Shown: positions 20,049-31,366, counted from the first letter of the stretch. The stretch is 64,000 nt of DNA from Saturnia japonica (GCA_033032175.1 CM065320.1:5704001-5768000); one strand, 5' to 3'. Notes: generated by a model from the sequence alone, not told the origin. Program-made: numbers and translations.

Positions 20049-22943
20049 ATGGCTAAGTTTAAACCGAAAGCGTTAAATCTTTCATTTTTTAACGCGCGAA
20101 GCCTACTTCCGCAGCGTGATCTCGTCGCGACCTTTCTTAAAGATCACCAAGTAGATGTTCTTTTAGTGCAGGAGACGCTCTTAAAGCGTAGTAAACGTGA
20201 TCCTAAAATCGCGAACTACAATATTGTAAGAAATGACCGGGCCGGCCGCGGGGGCGGCACTCTCATTTATTACAAACGATCGTTATATTGTACGCCGGTA
20301 GATCCTCCGATACTTACCAATATGGAAGTATCCGTGTGTAGACTAGGAATGACCGACCACCCGTCCATAACGTTAGTTTCAGTTTATCTCTCGCCGAGGA
20401 AAGTGCCTCTCAGGTCTGACCTAGAAAAGCTACTTTCGCTCGGTGAATCGGTCATTATAGCGGGTGACCTCAATTGTGGACACACTTCGTTTGGCAATTG
20501 GAGAGACTCCAGAAATGGTGTTAAACTCGAAGAGCTAACGAACGTGCTAAACTTTGATGTCATAGCGCCACCCACTCCCACCCACTTTCAAGACAACTGT
20601 ATGCCGACAGTGCTTGATGTAGCTCTCATTAAAGGTATCGCGCTTCGGTTACGACTCATTCGGGTCGTACACGAGCTCGACTCCGACCACCGTCCGGTCA
20701 TCATGCAGCTAGGTCAACCAGACGACTCTAGCCCTCCTTCGGTCCAAGTGGTTGACTATGCTAAGTTAAAACATTATCTTGCGGACAGGCCGTCCTCGTC
20801 CAGTTTAGATAGGATCCCGGACGTATTGGGGTCCGTTGCGGATGTAGATCTCGCGATCGATTCCCTGGTCGACCACCTGCAGGTCGGCATCGGAGAGGCC
20901 TCGAGAGAGGTCGAAGAGGCGAGCGATCGCCGCTTCGTACTCCCTGCCGACGTGCGGGCGTTGTTGACGGAAAAGAACGCGGCGACTCGTGCGCACGACC
21001 ACTATCCGACCGAGGAAAACCGCGCACGCTTACGCGCGCTTCAGAGAGCGGTTAGAGCCCGCATATTAGAACTCAGGAGTCACAGATGGGACGCCCTCGT
21101 CGAAGGGCTAAGGCCGTCGCATCTGGCTTACTGGAAACTAGCTCGCAGCCTCAAAATAGAGGCTTCTTATCTTATGCCCCCCCTCGAGAGGGGTCCCGGT
21201 ATACCGCTCGCCTTCGATAGCAGCGACAAGGCGGAGTGCCTCGCCACTTGTTTGGAGAGCCAGTGCTCTCCGAACAGTGTCGATGCAAATACCGACCGGG
21301 TCGAGGGTATCGATGGATGCGTGCGGGAGCTGGATAAGCTCCCCGCGACAGCCTCCCTGTCCCCAGTCACGTCTGAGGAGGTTCTTTCCATTATAAAAAG
21401 CCTTAAGCTCAGAAAAGCACCAGGTCCCGACGGGATCAGGAATGAAGTACTTAGGCTTCTTCCTGATCGCCTCATAGCTCTATTGGTCTGCATCTTCAAT
21501 GTAGCCATAGTCCACTGCCATTTTCCAGCCGCCTGGAAAAAGGCAATAGTCATAGGTATCCGTAAGCCCGGCAAGAGCGCGTCGCTTCCCGACAGCTATC
21601 GCCCGATCAGTCTCCTAAATACGTTAGGGAAAATTTACGAGCGGATCCTTCTGAACCGTCTCAAGCCAGTAATAGAGGAGAAAGACCTCTATCCGCCTGA
21701 GCAATTCGGTTTCCGTGCTAGATATTCTTGCACTCATCAAGTGCACCGCCTCACGGAGCACGTTGCATTTAATTTTGCTGAACTTTATAAACCCCGCCGT
21801 ACACTTGCGGTCTTTTTCGACGTGGCCAAGGCCTTTGATAAGGTCTGGCACGAGGGATTGATTTACAAGTTGTACCGCTTTGAAGTCCCCGATAGGCTAA
21901 TTAAAATAATTCGCGACTATTTAACAGATCGCACCTTCCGCTATAGAGTGGAAGGTGAATTGTCCACGCCCCGTCCAATACGCTCAGGCGTTCCCCAAGG
22001 TTCGATCCTGGCTCCTAGCCTATTTAACCTGTACGTCAGTGACCTACCTCGACTCCCGGAGGTCGAGGTAGGGCTATACGCTGACGATACAGTCTTATAT
22101 GCCTCAGATAGGAATAGATCCCACCTCAGACACAAAGTCCAACGCTCCGTGACCACTCTCGGGAAGTGGTTTAACGAGTGGCGTATAGCCGTTAATCCCT
22201 CGAAGAGCGCCGCGATGCTCTTCGATGCGGATTCGTCACAGATACCGTGGAAGCTTAAACCTGTTAAGCTCTACGATAATCCGATTCCGTATGTAAGAGA
22301 GACCAAATATCTAGGGGTAACCCTAGATAGTAGGCTCTCTTTTAGACCCCACATCCGTAAGGTTAGGAACAGGGCCGCGTGGGTCCTGGGCCGGTTGCAT
22401 CCTCTGTTGTGTTCGGTGAGTAAAATGTCCACGCGACATAAGCTCACGCTCTACAAGACGTGTATTCGACCAATTTTGACATACAGTTGCGCCGTGTTCG
22501 CACATATGTCCGAGTCGAGTTTCAAACGGTTACAATCGATACAGAATAGGTTCCTCTATCGTCTCACCGGGGCCCCGTGGTATGTTCGAAGCGTAGATCT
22601 CCATAGAGATATGGAGCTTCCTTCGATACATGCCTACGTTAAACAGCTCTCCCGTTCGTATTTCGACACCGCGTCGAACCACGCGAATCCGTTAATAAAA
22701 ACAGCCGCCACTTATGTTCCGGCACCCACGGACATCCGGTGCAAACGCCGGCCGCGCAATATTTTTATTGATCCCGACGATCACATCGAAAATTCGAATA
22801 AATATTACACATCCGTCTCTCCAAACAGAGCGTGCCAGCGCCCACGCCCGCGTAACCACCGTTCTCTCCGCAGAGGGCGGGCGGTCAATTTCGCTCCAGC
22901 ACACCCGTCACGTCCACCCTCTCTAGCGGTAACCCAAGCCTAG
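20049..22943 (+). CDS. Retrotransposon ORF2: AP-like endonuclease and reverse transcriptase, intact
   Basis: 964 aa. Residues about 1-225 are an apurinic-like endonuclease, with FFNARSLL near residue 13, the VQETLL box (catalytic Glu42), GDLNCGHTSFG and the SDHRPV box. A linker follows. Reverse transcriptase runs about 445-720 with KAPGPDGIRNEVL, FDVAKAFDKVWHEGL, GVPQGSILAPSLFNLYVSDL and the catalytic LYADDTVLYA (YADD at 677-680). There is a thumb/C-terminal region and no RNase H domain, as in Jockey-clade elements. The protein nicks target DNA and primes cDNA synthesis on the element RNA. There are no internal stops or frame breaks, so the copy is young. The ATG follows the ORF1 stop closely, as usual in this clade. 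Confidence 0.95.
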   Translation: MAKFKPKALNLSFFNARSLLPQRDLVATFLKDHQVDVLLVQETLLKRSKRDPKIANYNIVRNDRAGRGGGTLIYYKRSLYCTPVDPPILTNMEVSVCRLGMTDHPSITLVSVYLSPRKVPLRSDLEKLLSLGESVIIAGDLNCGHTSFGNWRDSRNGVKLEELTNVLNFDVIAPPTPTHFQDNCMPTVLDVALIKGIALRLRLIRVVHELDSDHRPVIMQLGQPDDSSPPSVQVVDYAKLKHYLADRPSSSSLDRIPDVLGSVADVDLAIDSLVDHLQVGIGEASREVEEASDRRFVLPADVRALLTEKNAATRAHDHYPTEENRARLRALQRAVRARILELRSHRWDALVEGLRPSHLAYWKLARSLKIEASYLMPPLERGPGIPLAFDSSDKAECLATCLESQCSPNSVDANTDRVEGIDGCVRELDKLPATASLSPVTSEEVLSIIKSLKLRKAPGPDGIRNEVLRLLPDRLIALLVCIFNVAIVHCHFPAAWKKAIVIGIRKPGKSASLPDSYRPISLLNTLGKIYERILLNRLKPVIEEKDLYPPEQFGFRARYSCTHQVHRLTEHVAFNFAELYKPRRTLAVFFDVAKAFDKVWHEGLIYKLYRFEVPDRLIKIIRDYLTDRTFRYRVEGELSTPRPIRSGVPQGSILAPSLFNLYVSDLPRLPEVEVGLYADDTVLYASDRNRSHLRHKVQRSVTTLGKWFNEWRIAVNPSKSAAMLFDADSSQIPWKLKPVKLYDNPIPYVRETKYLGVTLDSRLSFRPHIRKVRNRAAWVLGRLHPLLCSVSKMSTRHKLTLYKTCIRPILTYSCAVFAHMSESSFKRLQSIQNRFLYRLTGAPWYVRSVDLHRDMELPSIHAYVKQLSRSYFDTASNHANPLIKTAATYVPAPTDIRCKRRPRNIFIDPDDHIENSNKYYTSVSPNRACQRPRPRNHRSLRRGRAVNFAPAHPSRPPSLAVTQA

Positions 22944-23386
22944 GTCCGTTCCTCGGTGTGAAACCCTTGGGTCAGACAACCGCCCGCGCGATACAAGTGA
23001 CACTGTACGTGCATCACTTAGCTACCTACATACAACACTACACACGTATGAACATACACACGTGCACACCACACAGGTACATAGGTTCTGTGAGGGACCT
23101 TTTTTTTTCTTTTTTTACGCTAGTTAGTTAGCGCTAGTTAGTGTAGAAACATTCCGATTACTGAATACACATACGCACGGTTCCTTCCTTCCTCCCAGGA
23201 GGAAGGGAACGTGCCTATGTGTATATTTAGTTAGCTCGAATCGTAGGTGTAGGGATTCGAATAGATCGCGACCTATTTGCGAACGCGACGACCGCCCGAG
23301 CCGAGGTCCGGCCACTTTGGCACCCTCGTGCGAGTCGTCCACAAAACTTTCGCGGCTGAGTGCCCTCTGCGCTCGCCCCCAAGTCC

Positions 23387-23449
23387 GGTGAAGCTGTAAA
23401 AGCCGCAGCGGCTTTAGGGCCCCTAAGGCTAACAGTGTAGTCAGTTCTA
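23387..23449 (+). promoter_or_regulatory. 3' UTR tail motif with small hairpin, likely reverse-transcriptase recognition tail
   Basis: This contains ggtgaagctgtaaaagcc, the perfect stem aagccgc-a-gcggctt (23399-23413), then agggcccctaaggctaacag and poly(A). The same arrangement recurs at 15432, 28757, 29151, 49482 and 54167. In many LINEs the RT recognises its own 3' end, so shared structured tails are expected; the role here is inferred. Confidence 0.5.
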
Positions 23450-23492
23450 ATAAAAAAACAAAAAAAAAAAAAAAAAAAAAAACGCGCGTCGT

Positions 23493-23901
23493 CAAAGGGC
23501 GACAGCAAAAAAAGTTCATTCTGTCGTCCGAAGATTGCGTAGGCACTTTAGTAACTTAACAAGTTAAAAAAAAAGAAAATCTTTCCTGTAATCACAAAAA
23601 TAACCTGTAATAAGTTACATAATTTATGAAGATATTAGAATTCAACAACCAATTGTTTTTTGTTAAAAAAAAATCAATTGTTTCATATTCAGACAATTTG
23701 AATTATTGATAGATAATCTAAGTTTTACAACACTAGTTTTTTTTTTTTGACAGAAAACAGAATCGACAAGCAGATGATAAAATATTGCTTTCATTCGAAA
23801 ATATCATGCGTAATTTTCTTTATTTATAATTGTTTTTCACATAAAAAATATAAGAGTACCTTTTGTGAACATTAATTAGATGTGTTATAGTTAATCGGAA
23901 A
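23493..23901 (-). repeat. Right palindrome arm, outer part (also Exosc8 promoter/5' UTR region)
   Basis: Inverted copy of 13740-14500 without the SINE-like insertion. It ends gttaatcggaaa, the last A being the first base of the Exosc8 start codon. Any core promoter and 5' UTR of Exosc8 must therefore lie in this arm, unless a noncoding exon exists upstream. No TATA box was obvious to me. Confidence 0.85.
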
Positions 23902-26900
23902 TGGCTGAAATTTATAAGTTCGTATCACCATCGTTTTTGTAGGAATTGCTTAGTTGTTGAAATAATTTTTATTTAGCATAAATAATTATATTATTGTTTC
24001 AGGCTAATTCACCCTGTGAAATATTTTAATGACTATATATCTTTGAACGTTCGTCCTGATGGTAGAAAATTTTCTGAACAACGCAATATCAAATTAAACG
24101 TTGATTCCATTAAAACGGCTGAAGCTTCTGCGGTAGTCAAGTGTGGTAATACTACTGTCGTATGTGGTATACAACTGGTCAGTATATTATTAAAATCCAG
24201 AGTACCTAGTTATATTATATTTATTCATAATTTGTAGACATGGGTAACTCAGTAAAATTAATTCCACCAACTCAATAACCCAAGCGTTGCTTACTGTATT
24301 GGTGCATTGTATTAACTGAAATTTGTGCTATGGCGTAGCACCAAGTGAGTCATTGAATGCGCGCCACCAGCACCCTGCAGCCACTGTCTCTTACCACACA
24401 GACAGCACATTTTGACTTTGCGTTAATTCAGCGGGCTCAGCGAAATGTCTTATAATTTTTTTAATTCATTACTAACTTTAAAATGCAATAAATGTCATAA
24501 TAATATAAAATATAATCCTTGGAGCTTCTGGCTTCAAAGTGACATGAATTTAATATTAAGTTTATTTAACTAAAAAATATGCACTAAGGACAATATTGCA
24601 TTACCATGCTTATTTTGTTACCTGTTTTAGCCTATTTAAGTATTAAATGAGTATTATTTGGATGGCTCAAGGTGTTATTCAATACCCCAACTTCATTCAC
24701 TTATGTAGTCACACTTATTTCTCTATATTTTACATAATTTGATATAGAAAAACTACTAGTGATAATAGTACCTTTTACAGGAATTGGCAACCCCGAAAGC
24801 TGAAGAACCAAATATTGGTTATATGGTGACAAATGTTGAACTACCAGCACTCTGCTCGTCTAGGTTTAAACCAGGTCCACCGTCAGACTATTCTCAAGTA
24901 ATCAGCAGCCTAGTGTCAGATATTGTGGTCAACTCGAAATGTGTCAATTTAGAGGATTTGTGCATAGTCCCAGATAAACTTTCCTGGGTCCTGTACTGTG
25001 ATATGATCTGTACAGACAATGATGGCAGTTTAGTAGATGCTTGTATCATTTCATTGATGACAAGCTTAAGATCATGTAAGAATTAATTTACCATTAATTT
25101 AATCTGTTAACTCCAACATCCAATCCAAATTTCCCATATTTTAGTAATTAAACAAATAAAATGACTATTATATTCTAAGTTTTTGTTGTCATTTTAATTT
25201 ACACTATGAATTTCACATTCTTTCTTTGGTGTGATATAATAATATTTCACAACTCATACAGTGCTAATAAGTATTGATGAAGCAATAGTAAATTCTTTAT
25301 CATAATTACTTTTAAAATATAATGTCAATAGCACACCCATATAGCTTATAATCTTTCTCACTTTCCGTGCTTGCCTACATCTTTGCAAATTGCTTGATGT
25401 CCATAGTTACTGCTCTACTTCTTAAGAGTCATAGTTCAAACAAACAATTTATGGAGCTTTATAATATAACAATAATAAATAATCAACAGAAAACATATAT
25501 GTTTCAGTGACCCTCCCATCAGTTAAATTTGATCCTGAAACTGAGGAAATTGAAGTTGACACAAATAATAGAAAAAAACTGGAAATTCATGGATTACCAG
25601 TTGTAACTAGTTTTGCATTGTATAAGCACAATCAAAGGTAATAAAAATTTAACATACATAGAAAGCACAAAAAAGCATTCTGCAAAAAAAAGCATAAAAT
25701 GAAATAATAAAATTTCATCCTTCATTATATTTTAAATTGTTGAAGAGACATATTATGTCTATGTTCTTGCATATTAGATGACCCTTTTACTCCGACATAA
25801 ATATCGTAATTGGCGAGACGCACGTTTTTTACTTTGCACATTAATTCTTATTTCTTTTTGTTTATTTTAAATTTTTTAGATTTGTGGCGGTAACTAATTA
25901 TTTCGTAAGGTCCCCAAGAATGAATTAAGTTTGAATATACTGCTTCTTAAAATGTCAGTGCTTTAATTTATGGTAAAGGACGCTTCTTTTCGTTTTCGAA
26001 GTATGTTGACTTTTTTTTAAATGCCTTTTACACTTCGCCACTGAAACTATAAATGGTAGAAAAAGAATATAATTATTTTTCTTCAGTTAAAAAGTATAAA
26101 CCCATATTATTATGTAAAATGGTTATCATTAAAGCTATGTTGTCTGATTAATTTACTTTGTTTTGAGTCTAGCAATAATAATATTGGATGATGAAAAGAT
26201 CGATAAACAAAAAACAGTTATTATCAGAAATAATATTTTGGCTATGCTACAAGCATGTGATATGCCTTTTTCACAAGCTTTTATTTAACTTGTTTTGTTA
26301 GTATGGATTAAATCATGCAATTGAATCTTAAAACAGTTTCATCAACTGACTGAGCTGATATTGCATAATCTTTAGATTAGATGACAATGCACCAAAGTGT
26401 CGGACCAGTTATTTTTTGTGCACCCCCATGATATGAATATCAAATGAAAGTGATTGCTGAGATGAATACGAAAATAAAATGAGTACAACTGAAATATTGA
26501 ATAAAAGCTTGTATTTAATAAGTTTAAAAAAATTAATTTATGCTTCATTGTGAGCAACTTAGTTTTAATTTTATGTTGTGATTTGTAGTTTTAATAATGA
26601 TGCTGCACGATGTATATTATTATAAACAATAAAAACTAAGGTTATATGAATTTATTTTTTTTCAGGAATATCCTTTTAACTAACCCATCATTGTATGAGG
26701 AAGAAATGTGTGGAGGTTTGGGTGCCAATTTGATAGTGAGTTACAACAGTGATTCTATTTGTGGCTTACATAAGTTTGGTGGCTCCAACTTTCCATCCGA
26801 CTGTCAGAATGAAGCTTTAAAGATAAGCAAAGAAAGATATAAAATTATAAAGGAAGTAATTGATGTCTGTTTAAAAACTTATGAAGAAGATTGTAATGAA

Positions 26901-26909
26901 AATAAATAA
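23901..26909 (+). CDS. Exosc8: Exosome complex component RRP43 (EXOSC8 homologue)
   Basis: A catalytically inactive RNase PH-fold subunit of the hexameric ring of the RNA exosome, which degrades and processes RNA in nucleus and cytoplasm. Five exons: 23901-23917, 24003-24177, 24781-25075, 25508-25637, 26666-26909; total 861 nt, 286 aa, with phases 2, 0, 1 and 2. Exon 1 codes only MAEIY plus two bases of Lys; its donor (TAA|gttcgt) is weak, but it closes the frame exactly. Family hallmarks are VRPDGRKFSEQRNI, VVKCGNTTVVCGIQL, ELPALCSSRFKPGPPSDYSQ, LCIVPDKLSWVLYCDMIC and HKFGGSNFPSDC. AATAAA overlaps the stop (26905-26910), with another at 26949. It diverges from RpL31 and is separated from it only by the palindrome. 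Confidence 0.94.
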
Positions 26910-27290
26910 AAGTCAGTAGGGTTTGTTGTTTTCTATTGTTGATAGAATAATAAAGTACCTATCTAGCTATAATTTCCAAGCCTATTTTCAACAAATAAGT
27001 AGTGCATAAAAGAATGTTCCCAAAAACGACCAAACTATTGCTAAGGTAACAAAATTTATGGCCTTAAATTTTTTTCAACAATTTAATGTTACAACCCATA
27101 AGCACATCGATCCGTGTTTACAGATAGTTCTCTGTTTAAATCTATTTTACTGTAGGTAAGTAAGAGTAATTTATTGGCTTCATAAATTTCAAATTTTCGC
27201 TTTCTACCTATAACGCCATCTTACGTCACTTGATTTTTAGGACATTTTAACGGAATCTATGTTCCGTACCTTTACCTTCCATAAAATAAG
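26910..27290. other. Exosc8 3' flank, no further gene
   Basis: AT-rich 3' UTR and intergenic sequence up to the next retrotransposon fragment. No ORF of note. Confidence 0.5.
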
Positions 27291-28826
27291 AGAAACCATC
27301 GGCATCAGTGAGGTTCTAGCGGCGAACGATCGTCGCTGAGTACTCCCTGCCGACGTGCGAGCGTTGATCACGGTAAAGAACGCCGCAACACGCGCACTCT
27401 ACTCTCATCCGTCTAGGGAAAACTGCGCACGGTTACGCACACTACAGAGAGCGGTTAAAGCCCGTATAATCGAGTTTAGAGGTTACAGATGGGACAACCT
27501 CGTTGGAGGGTCTCAAACCATCCCATCTCGCCCGAACCCTAAAAATAGATGTCTCTACTCCGTTGCCACCCCTCGACAGAGGCCCCGGTGTACCAACTGC
27601 GTTCGATAGCGCCGATAAAGTTGAATGCCGTGCCGCAAGACTTGAGCCAATGCTCCCCTAACTGCGAGAATATAGTCCGCAAACATCAACACTATCTATC
27701 GAAAAATTAGTACGAAATCTAATTGCTATCCCCCGGCGGATACCCTAACCCCGGTCACATTTGTAGAACTCTGTTCCATAATTAAAGACTTTAAGGCTAG
27801 AAATTCTTCCGGTTCCGACGGCATCAGGAATGAAATGTTCAAACTTCTTCTCTAACACCTCATACCTCTTTTAGTCTGCACCTTCAATATAGCCATCGCC
27901 CACTGTCACTTTCCAGCTGCCTGGAAAACTGCAATAGTGATAGATATCCACAGGCCCGGCAAGAAGACTTTGCTTCCCGATAGCTATCGCCCGATCAGTC
28001 TCCTTAACACGCTAGAGAAACTCTATGAGCGGCGTCTTCTGAACCGTCTCAAGACCGTTATTAACCATAAAAACTTATTATATCCACTTGAGCAATTCGG
28101 TATTCGCGCTTAACACTCTTGCACACATCAAGTACACCGCCTGACGGAGAATCGTATAATTTTAGTGAATTATATTCAGTGCATATTTCCGTATAGTCCG
28201 GAACAAGGCCGCCATGGTCGTGGGCCGCTTGCATGCCCTTGCTATGCTCGGCAAGCAAAATGTTCCTGAGACATTAGCTTACACTATATACAACATGTGT
28301 CCGCCCGAACCTAACATATATATGCGCCGCATGCGTACATATGAATACAGTTTTACCCTATTGCAAAAAGTTCAAAAAAATTCTTACATCATTTAAGCAG
28401 TCGTATTTAGTATTCTATCGCGTTCGTTTGGAACATAGACCTCCATAGACATATGGAACTTCCTTCGATCGAATCGTACCTTAAGGCCCGTGCGAGATCA
28501 TAAATATTTCGACACCGCGTCGAATCACACGAACCCGTTGGTGAGAGCCGCCGCAACTTACACCCCAGTACCCGACGTCCCGCGAATAAAACGCCGCCCG
28601 CGGAACATTTTTACGAATCCTGATGACGATATCGAGGCATCGAACGCGTACAGACGTAGGTACTATACTACCGTCCCTAGAAACCAAACGTGCTCGTGCC
28701 CTCGCCCACGAAACCACCGTTCCCTGCTTATGCTTAAGCGCTTGCCCCAAACCCACGGTGAAGTTGTAAAAGCCGTCAGAAGCTCCAGGGTCCTTAAGCG
28801 AAACAGCTTATAGTCAGAAAAAAAAA
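27291..28826 (+). mobile_element. Degenerate Jockey-clade LINE copy with RT core deleted
   Basis: Blocks in the same order as the intact element. About 27310-27640 corresponds to 20905-21240 (ALITVKNAATRALYSHPSRE against the intact ALLTEKNAATRAHDHYPTEE). 27760-28150 corresponds to the start of RT. 28195-28345 corresponds to about 22365-22440, and 28420-28720 to about 22590-22860 (RRPRNIF near the end). The YADD region is missing, and stops and frame shifts are frequent. A tail matching the 3' motif follows (28757-28826) with a short A run. It is clearly dead and more diverged than a recent copy would be. Confidence 0.85.
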
Positions 28827-29226
28827 CGGAGAAACCAGAGATTAACGACCAAATATATTTAAACAATAACTATCATAGATATAGGAAATATGATTATTTA
28901 ATGCTCAATAAAAACATAAACTGGCTCGGTAAAATAACTGTACAGCACCTGACGGTAGGTAAGTACTGCACAATCCGCAAACAACGGTGACTATGGGTGA
29001 CACAAATTTCACCGGTAGTCGTCTATGTTATACCGGCATGGTGAAATGCCTCTTCACGCTTCCTTTGACGGACCCAATATCATCATAGCATACTATCAGA
29101 TACTAGAGTAAAACGCTATGGATGGGCAACGTTGAGAACACATCAAGTTCGGTGAAGCTGTAAAAGCCATCAGCAGTTCTGTTTTGAATAGGGCCCTTAA
29201 AGCTAACAGTATAGTTAGAAAAAAAA
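28827..29226 (+). mobile_element. Second Jockey-type 3' tail with unclassified 5' sequence
   Basis: 29151-29226 reads ggtgaagctgtaaaagcc, then agggcccttaaagctaacag and an A run, so this is another retroposed 3' end of the same tail type. The sequence between 28827 and 29100 ('gcacctgacggtaggtaagt', 'ttcaccggtagtcgtctatg') is not coding and may belong to this element or to an older insertion. Confidence 0.55.
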
Positions 29227-29384
29227 CACGTTGGCTGGTAGATCATTCCACATCTGCACGGTACGGTAATAGGAAGAGGAAGTAGTAGTTATCCAATACC
29301 TGGAGAGCTGAAATTTAGCACAGGGATAGAATTGAACACTCACATAAAGGGAAAACTATCAAACTTAGGTTTTCAAAGATCTGA

Positions 29385-29990
29385 CCCTAACGTGTAATCC
29401 AAGAGCCCAGCCAAACTATTAGAGATATCAAAATACCGCCTTAGCAAAATTATTTAGCTATCTGATGAGCATTTCCTGATGGCACATAAAAGTCGAAGGT
29501 TTGAAGTACCTACCTGATGTGGAACTCTAAGAGCTCTGCCAATCTATAAGAACTGTCGAAATGCCACCTTAGTAAAAATGACTTTATTCTGATGAGCGTT
29601 TTCTGATGTAAACTTAAAGGTCTGGAGTACCTGACGTGCAACCCTAAAAGCCCCGCCAAACTATACGAGCTATCGAAACGTCGCCTTAGTAAAAGTTATT
29701 CAATCTGATGAGCGTTTTCTAATGGTCCTTAAAAATCTATGATCCAGAGTACCTGATGTGGAACCCTAAGAGCCCCGCCAAATGATACGAGCTATCGAAA
29801 CGCCGCCGCAGTAACAGTTATTCAATCTGATGAGTATTTTCTAATGGCCCTTAAAAATCTAAGACTCCAGAGTACCTAATGTGAACCCTAAGAGCCCCGC
29901 CAAACTATAAGAGCTATCGAAATGCCACCTTATAAGTTATTTAGTATGATGAAAGTTTTCTAATGGTCAAAAAAATCTAAGATTTTTGAC
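29385..29990 (+). repeat. Tandem repeat, period about 120 bp, about five units
   Basis: Each unit carries, in order, 'agagccccgccaaactat', 'gagctatcgaaatgccacc', 'cttagtaaaa', 'tctgatgagcgttttctgatgg' (in variants), 'ccttaaaaatctaagac' and 'cagagtacctgatgtgg'. Units are imperfect, and the outermost are most diverged. There is no ORF. This looks like a small satellite-like array or the decayed internal repeats of an element. Confidence 0.8.
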
Positions 29991-31366
29991 TGTAAAAGAT
30001 ATGTAAAAAATGTCGCTTTAGTGAAAATGAGTTATGTGGAACACGAAGCCTCCATTCAGATATTATATTGTTTTCTAACTGCACCATTAACGCGCGCTGA
30101 CGCATGTGCATTTGCATGGTATATGTTAATATTAGATAGTCAAGGCACGCGTTCATCGTACTAGGCCTGAGGAAAATAAATTCAGTCAACATAATAGGCC
30201 TTTTCTGCTTAACGATGTTACGAAATTCCAGTGTTTGGTGTAGAAACATCATAATAAAATACAAAAAGAAGTTAAATCACAACAAAATATGCTGTAAAAA
30301 ACGGGTCAAGTCTTGATTGTGATGTTTCGTCTATTAAAAGAGGTGAAATCTCATAAACAGCAAAGTCTGGGTGAAGGATATAAGAAAACGAGTAATTTTG
30401 GCTAAAATGCAGCCTATTATTACCCGTCTGATTCCATTCTTTAGAATCTACTATGCCTAATTAAAGATTTTAATTAATGCAAAAGACGGTTTATAAGTAT
30501 TCTTGATAAAAGTTGTGGAATTTTATATAACTGGACCGTTGTTGCTATAAACTCAAGCTCAAGAAAACTGAAGTGACTATTATGTGACTAATTTATAAAG
30601 TTCACGACTTAAATGGTACATCTGTCTAAGCAGAAGCTTTTCCAAACTACCCGGATAACACTACCCTGATAATGTTCTAAGCTACAGGACCATGGGCTTA
30701 TGGCTACTAAGTTGCCCGAGTGAGTTGTCACCACATTGTCACCTCTTGGTGCTGGGCACCTGGGGCGGACCGCCCCCCTTTACGCCGCTACTGCTGTAGT
30801 CCTGTATGTACTTTTAATATTTCTCCAAAATTTCCTGATAGGCACACTATATGAACGATACTGATCACCAATATGGCCTTAGAAAAAATCATAAGAATCG
30901 GTCATGCCGTTTTTGAGTTGAATACGGACATACAAATAGACAACCTACGAACCTTTTATGCTTATTATCTGTACAAAATAATTTCGATGTTTCACATCCA
31001 AAGCGTCGCCGCGTCGCGGGACGGCTCTTTATGAATTGAAACTTCTTTTGATACCTAAGGTAACGAATCGTTTTCATAACGTGACTCTTTAATATGCGTT
31101 ATGTTAACGTTAAATAAGTATATCTACGTCATGTAAGTAGTATGTTTATGTAATTTAAGAGATATTCATTAATGTTTTTTTGTCCCAAAATTTTGTTAAA
31201 AAAACAAGGTAATTCTGCTGTATTTTATATTTATTATATTCTAACATAATAATTGCGAAATATCTACCGTATTTTTTGATGAATTCTACGATCAAATAGA
31301 TTTCAGGGTAGGCAACACTGGCAACAATGTAAAATAAAGTGTCATAAGTTGGTAACAATTGGTAAA
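29991..31366. other. Intergenic region upstream of Ufsp2
   Basis: Mostly unclassified AT-rich sequence. About 30815-30990 contains words of the Helitron-like family seen at 50300 ('aatttcctgataggcacact', 'ctgatcaccaatatg', 'gaatcggtcatgccg'). A GC-rich scrap at 30700-30800 may be an element edge. The ORFs here (for example 30264-29977 on the minus strand) look like chance. Confidence 0.45.

Larger units (their letters stand above)
17539..23482 (+). mobile_element. Full-length Jockey-clade non-LTR retrotransposon
   Basis: A 5.94 kb element with a 612-bp 5' UTR (17539-18150), a gag-like ORF1, a 964-aa EN-RT ORF2, a 3' UTR and a poly(A) tail (about 23449-23482). It is flanked by identical 10-bp duplications, cgcgcgtcgt, at 17529-17538 and 23483-23492. 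Removing the element plus one duplication restores continuity with the inverted left arm at 14490-14510, so both ends are fixed to the base. GC content and codon use are far higher than in the surrounding host DNA. ORF2 is intact but ORF1 has a frameshift, so this copy could supply ORF2 but probably not a full ORF1 protein. Confidence 0.95.

Noticed and set aside
23124..23546. 140-codon minus-strand ORF across the Jockey 3' UTR
   Set aside because: Its phenylalanine run is just the complement of the poly(A) tail and it crosses the element boundary.
29385..29990. Possible hammerhead ribozyme in each tandem unit (ctgatgag and cgaaac words)
   Set aside because: The sequences that should form stem II between CUGAUGA and GAAA do not pair, and the two core boxes lie about 90 nt apart. 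The resemblance is to short motifs only.
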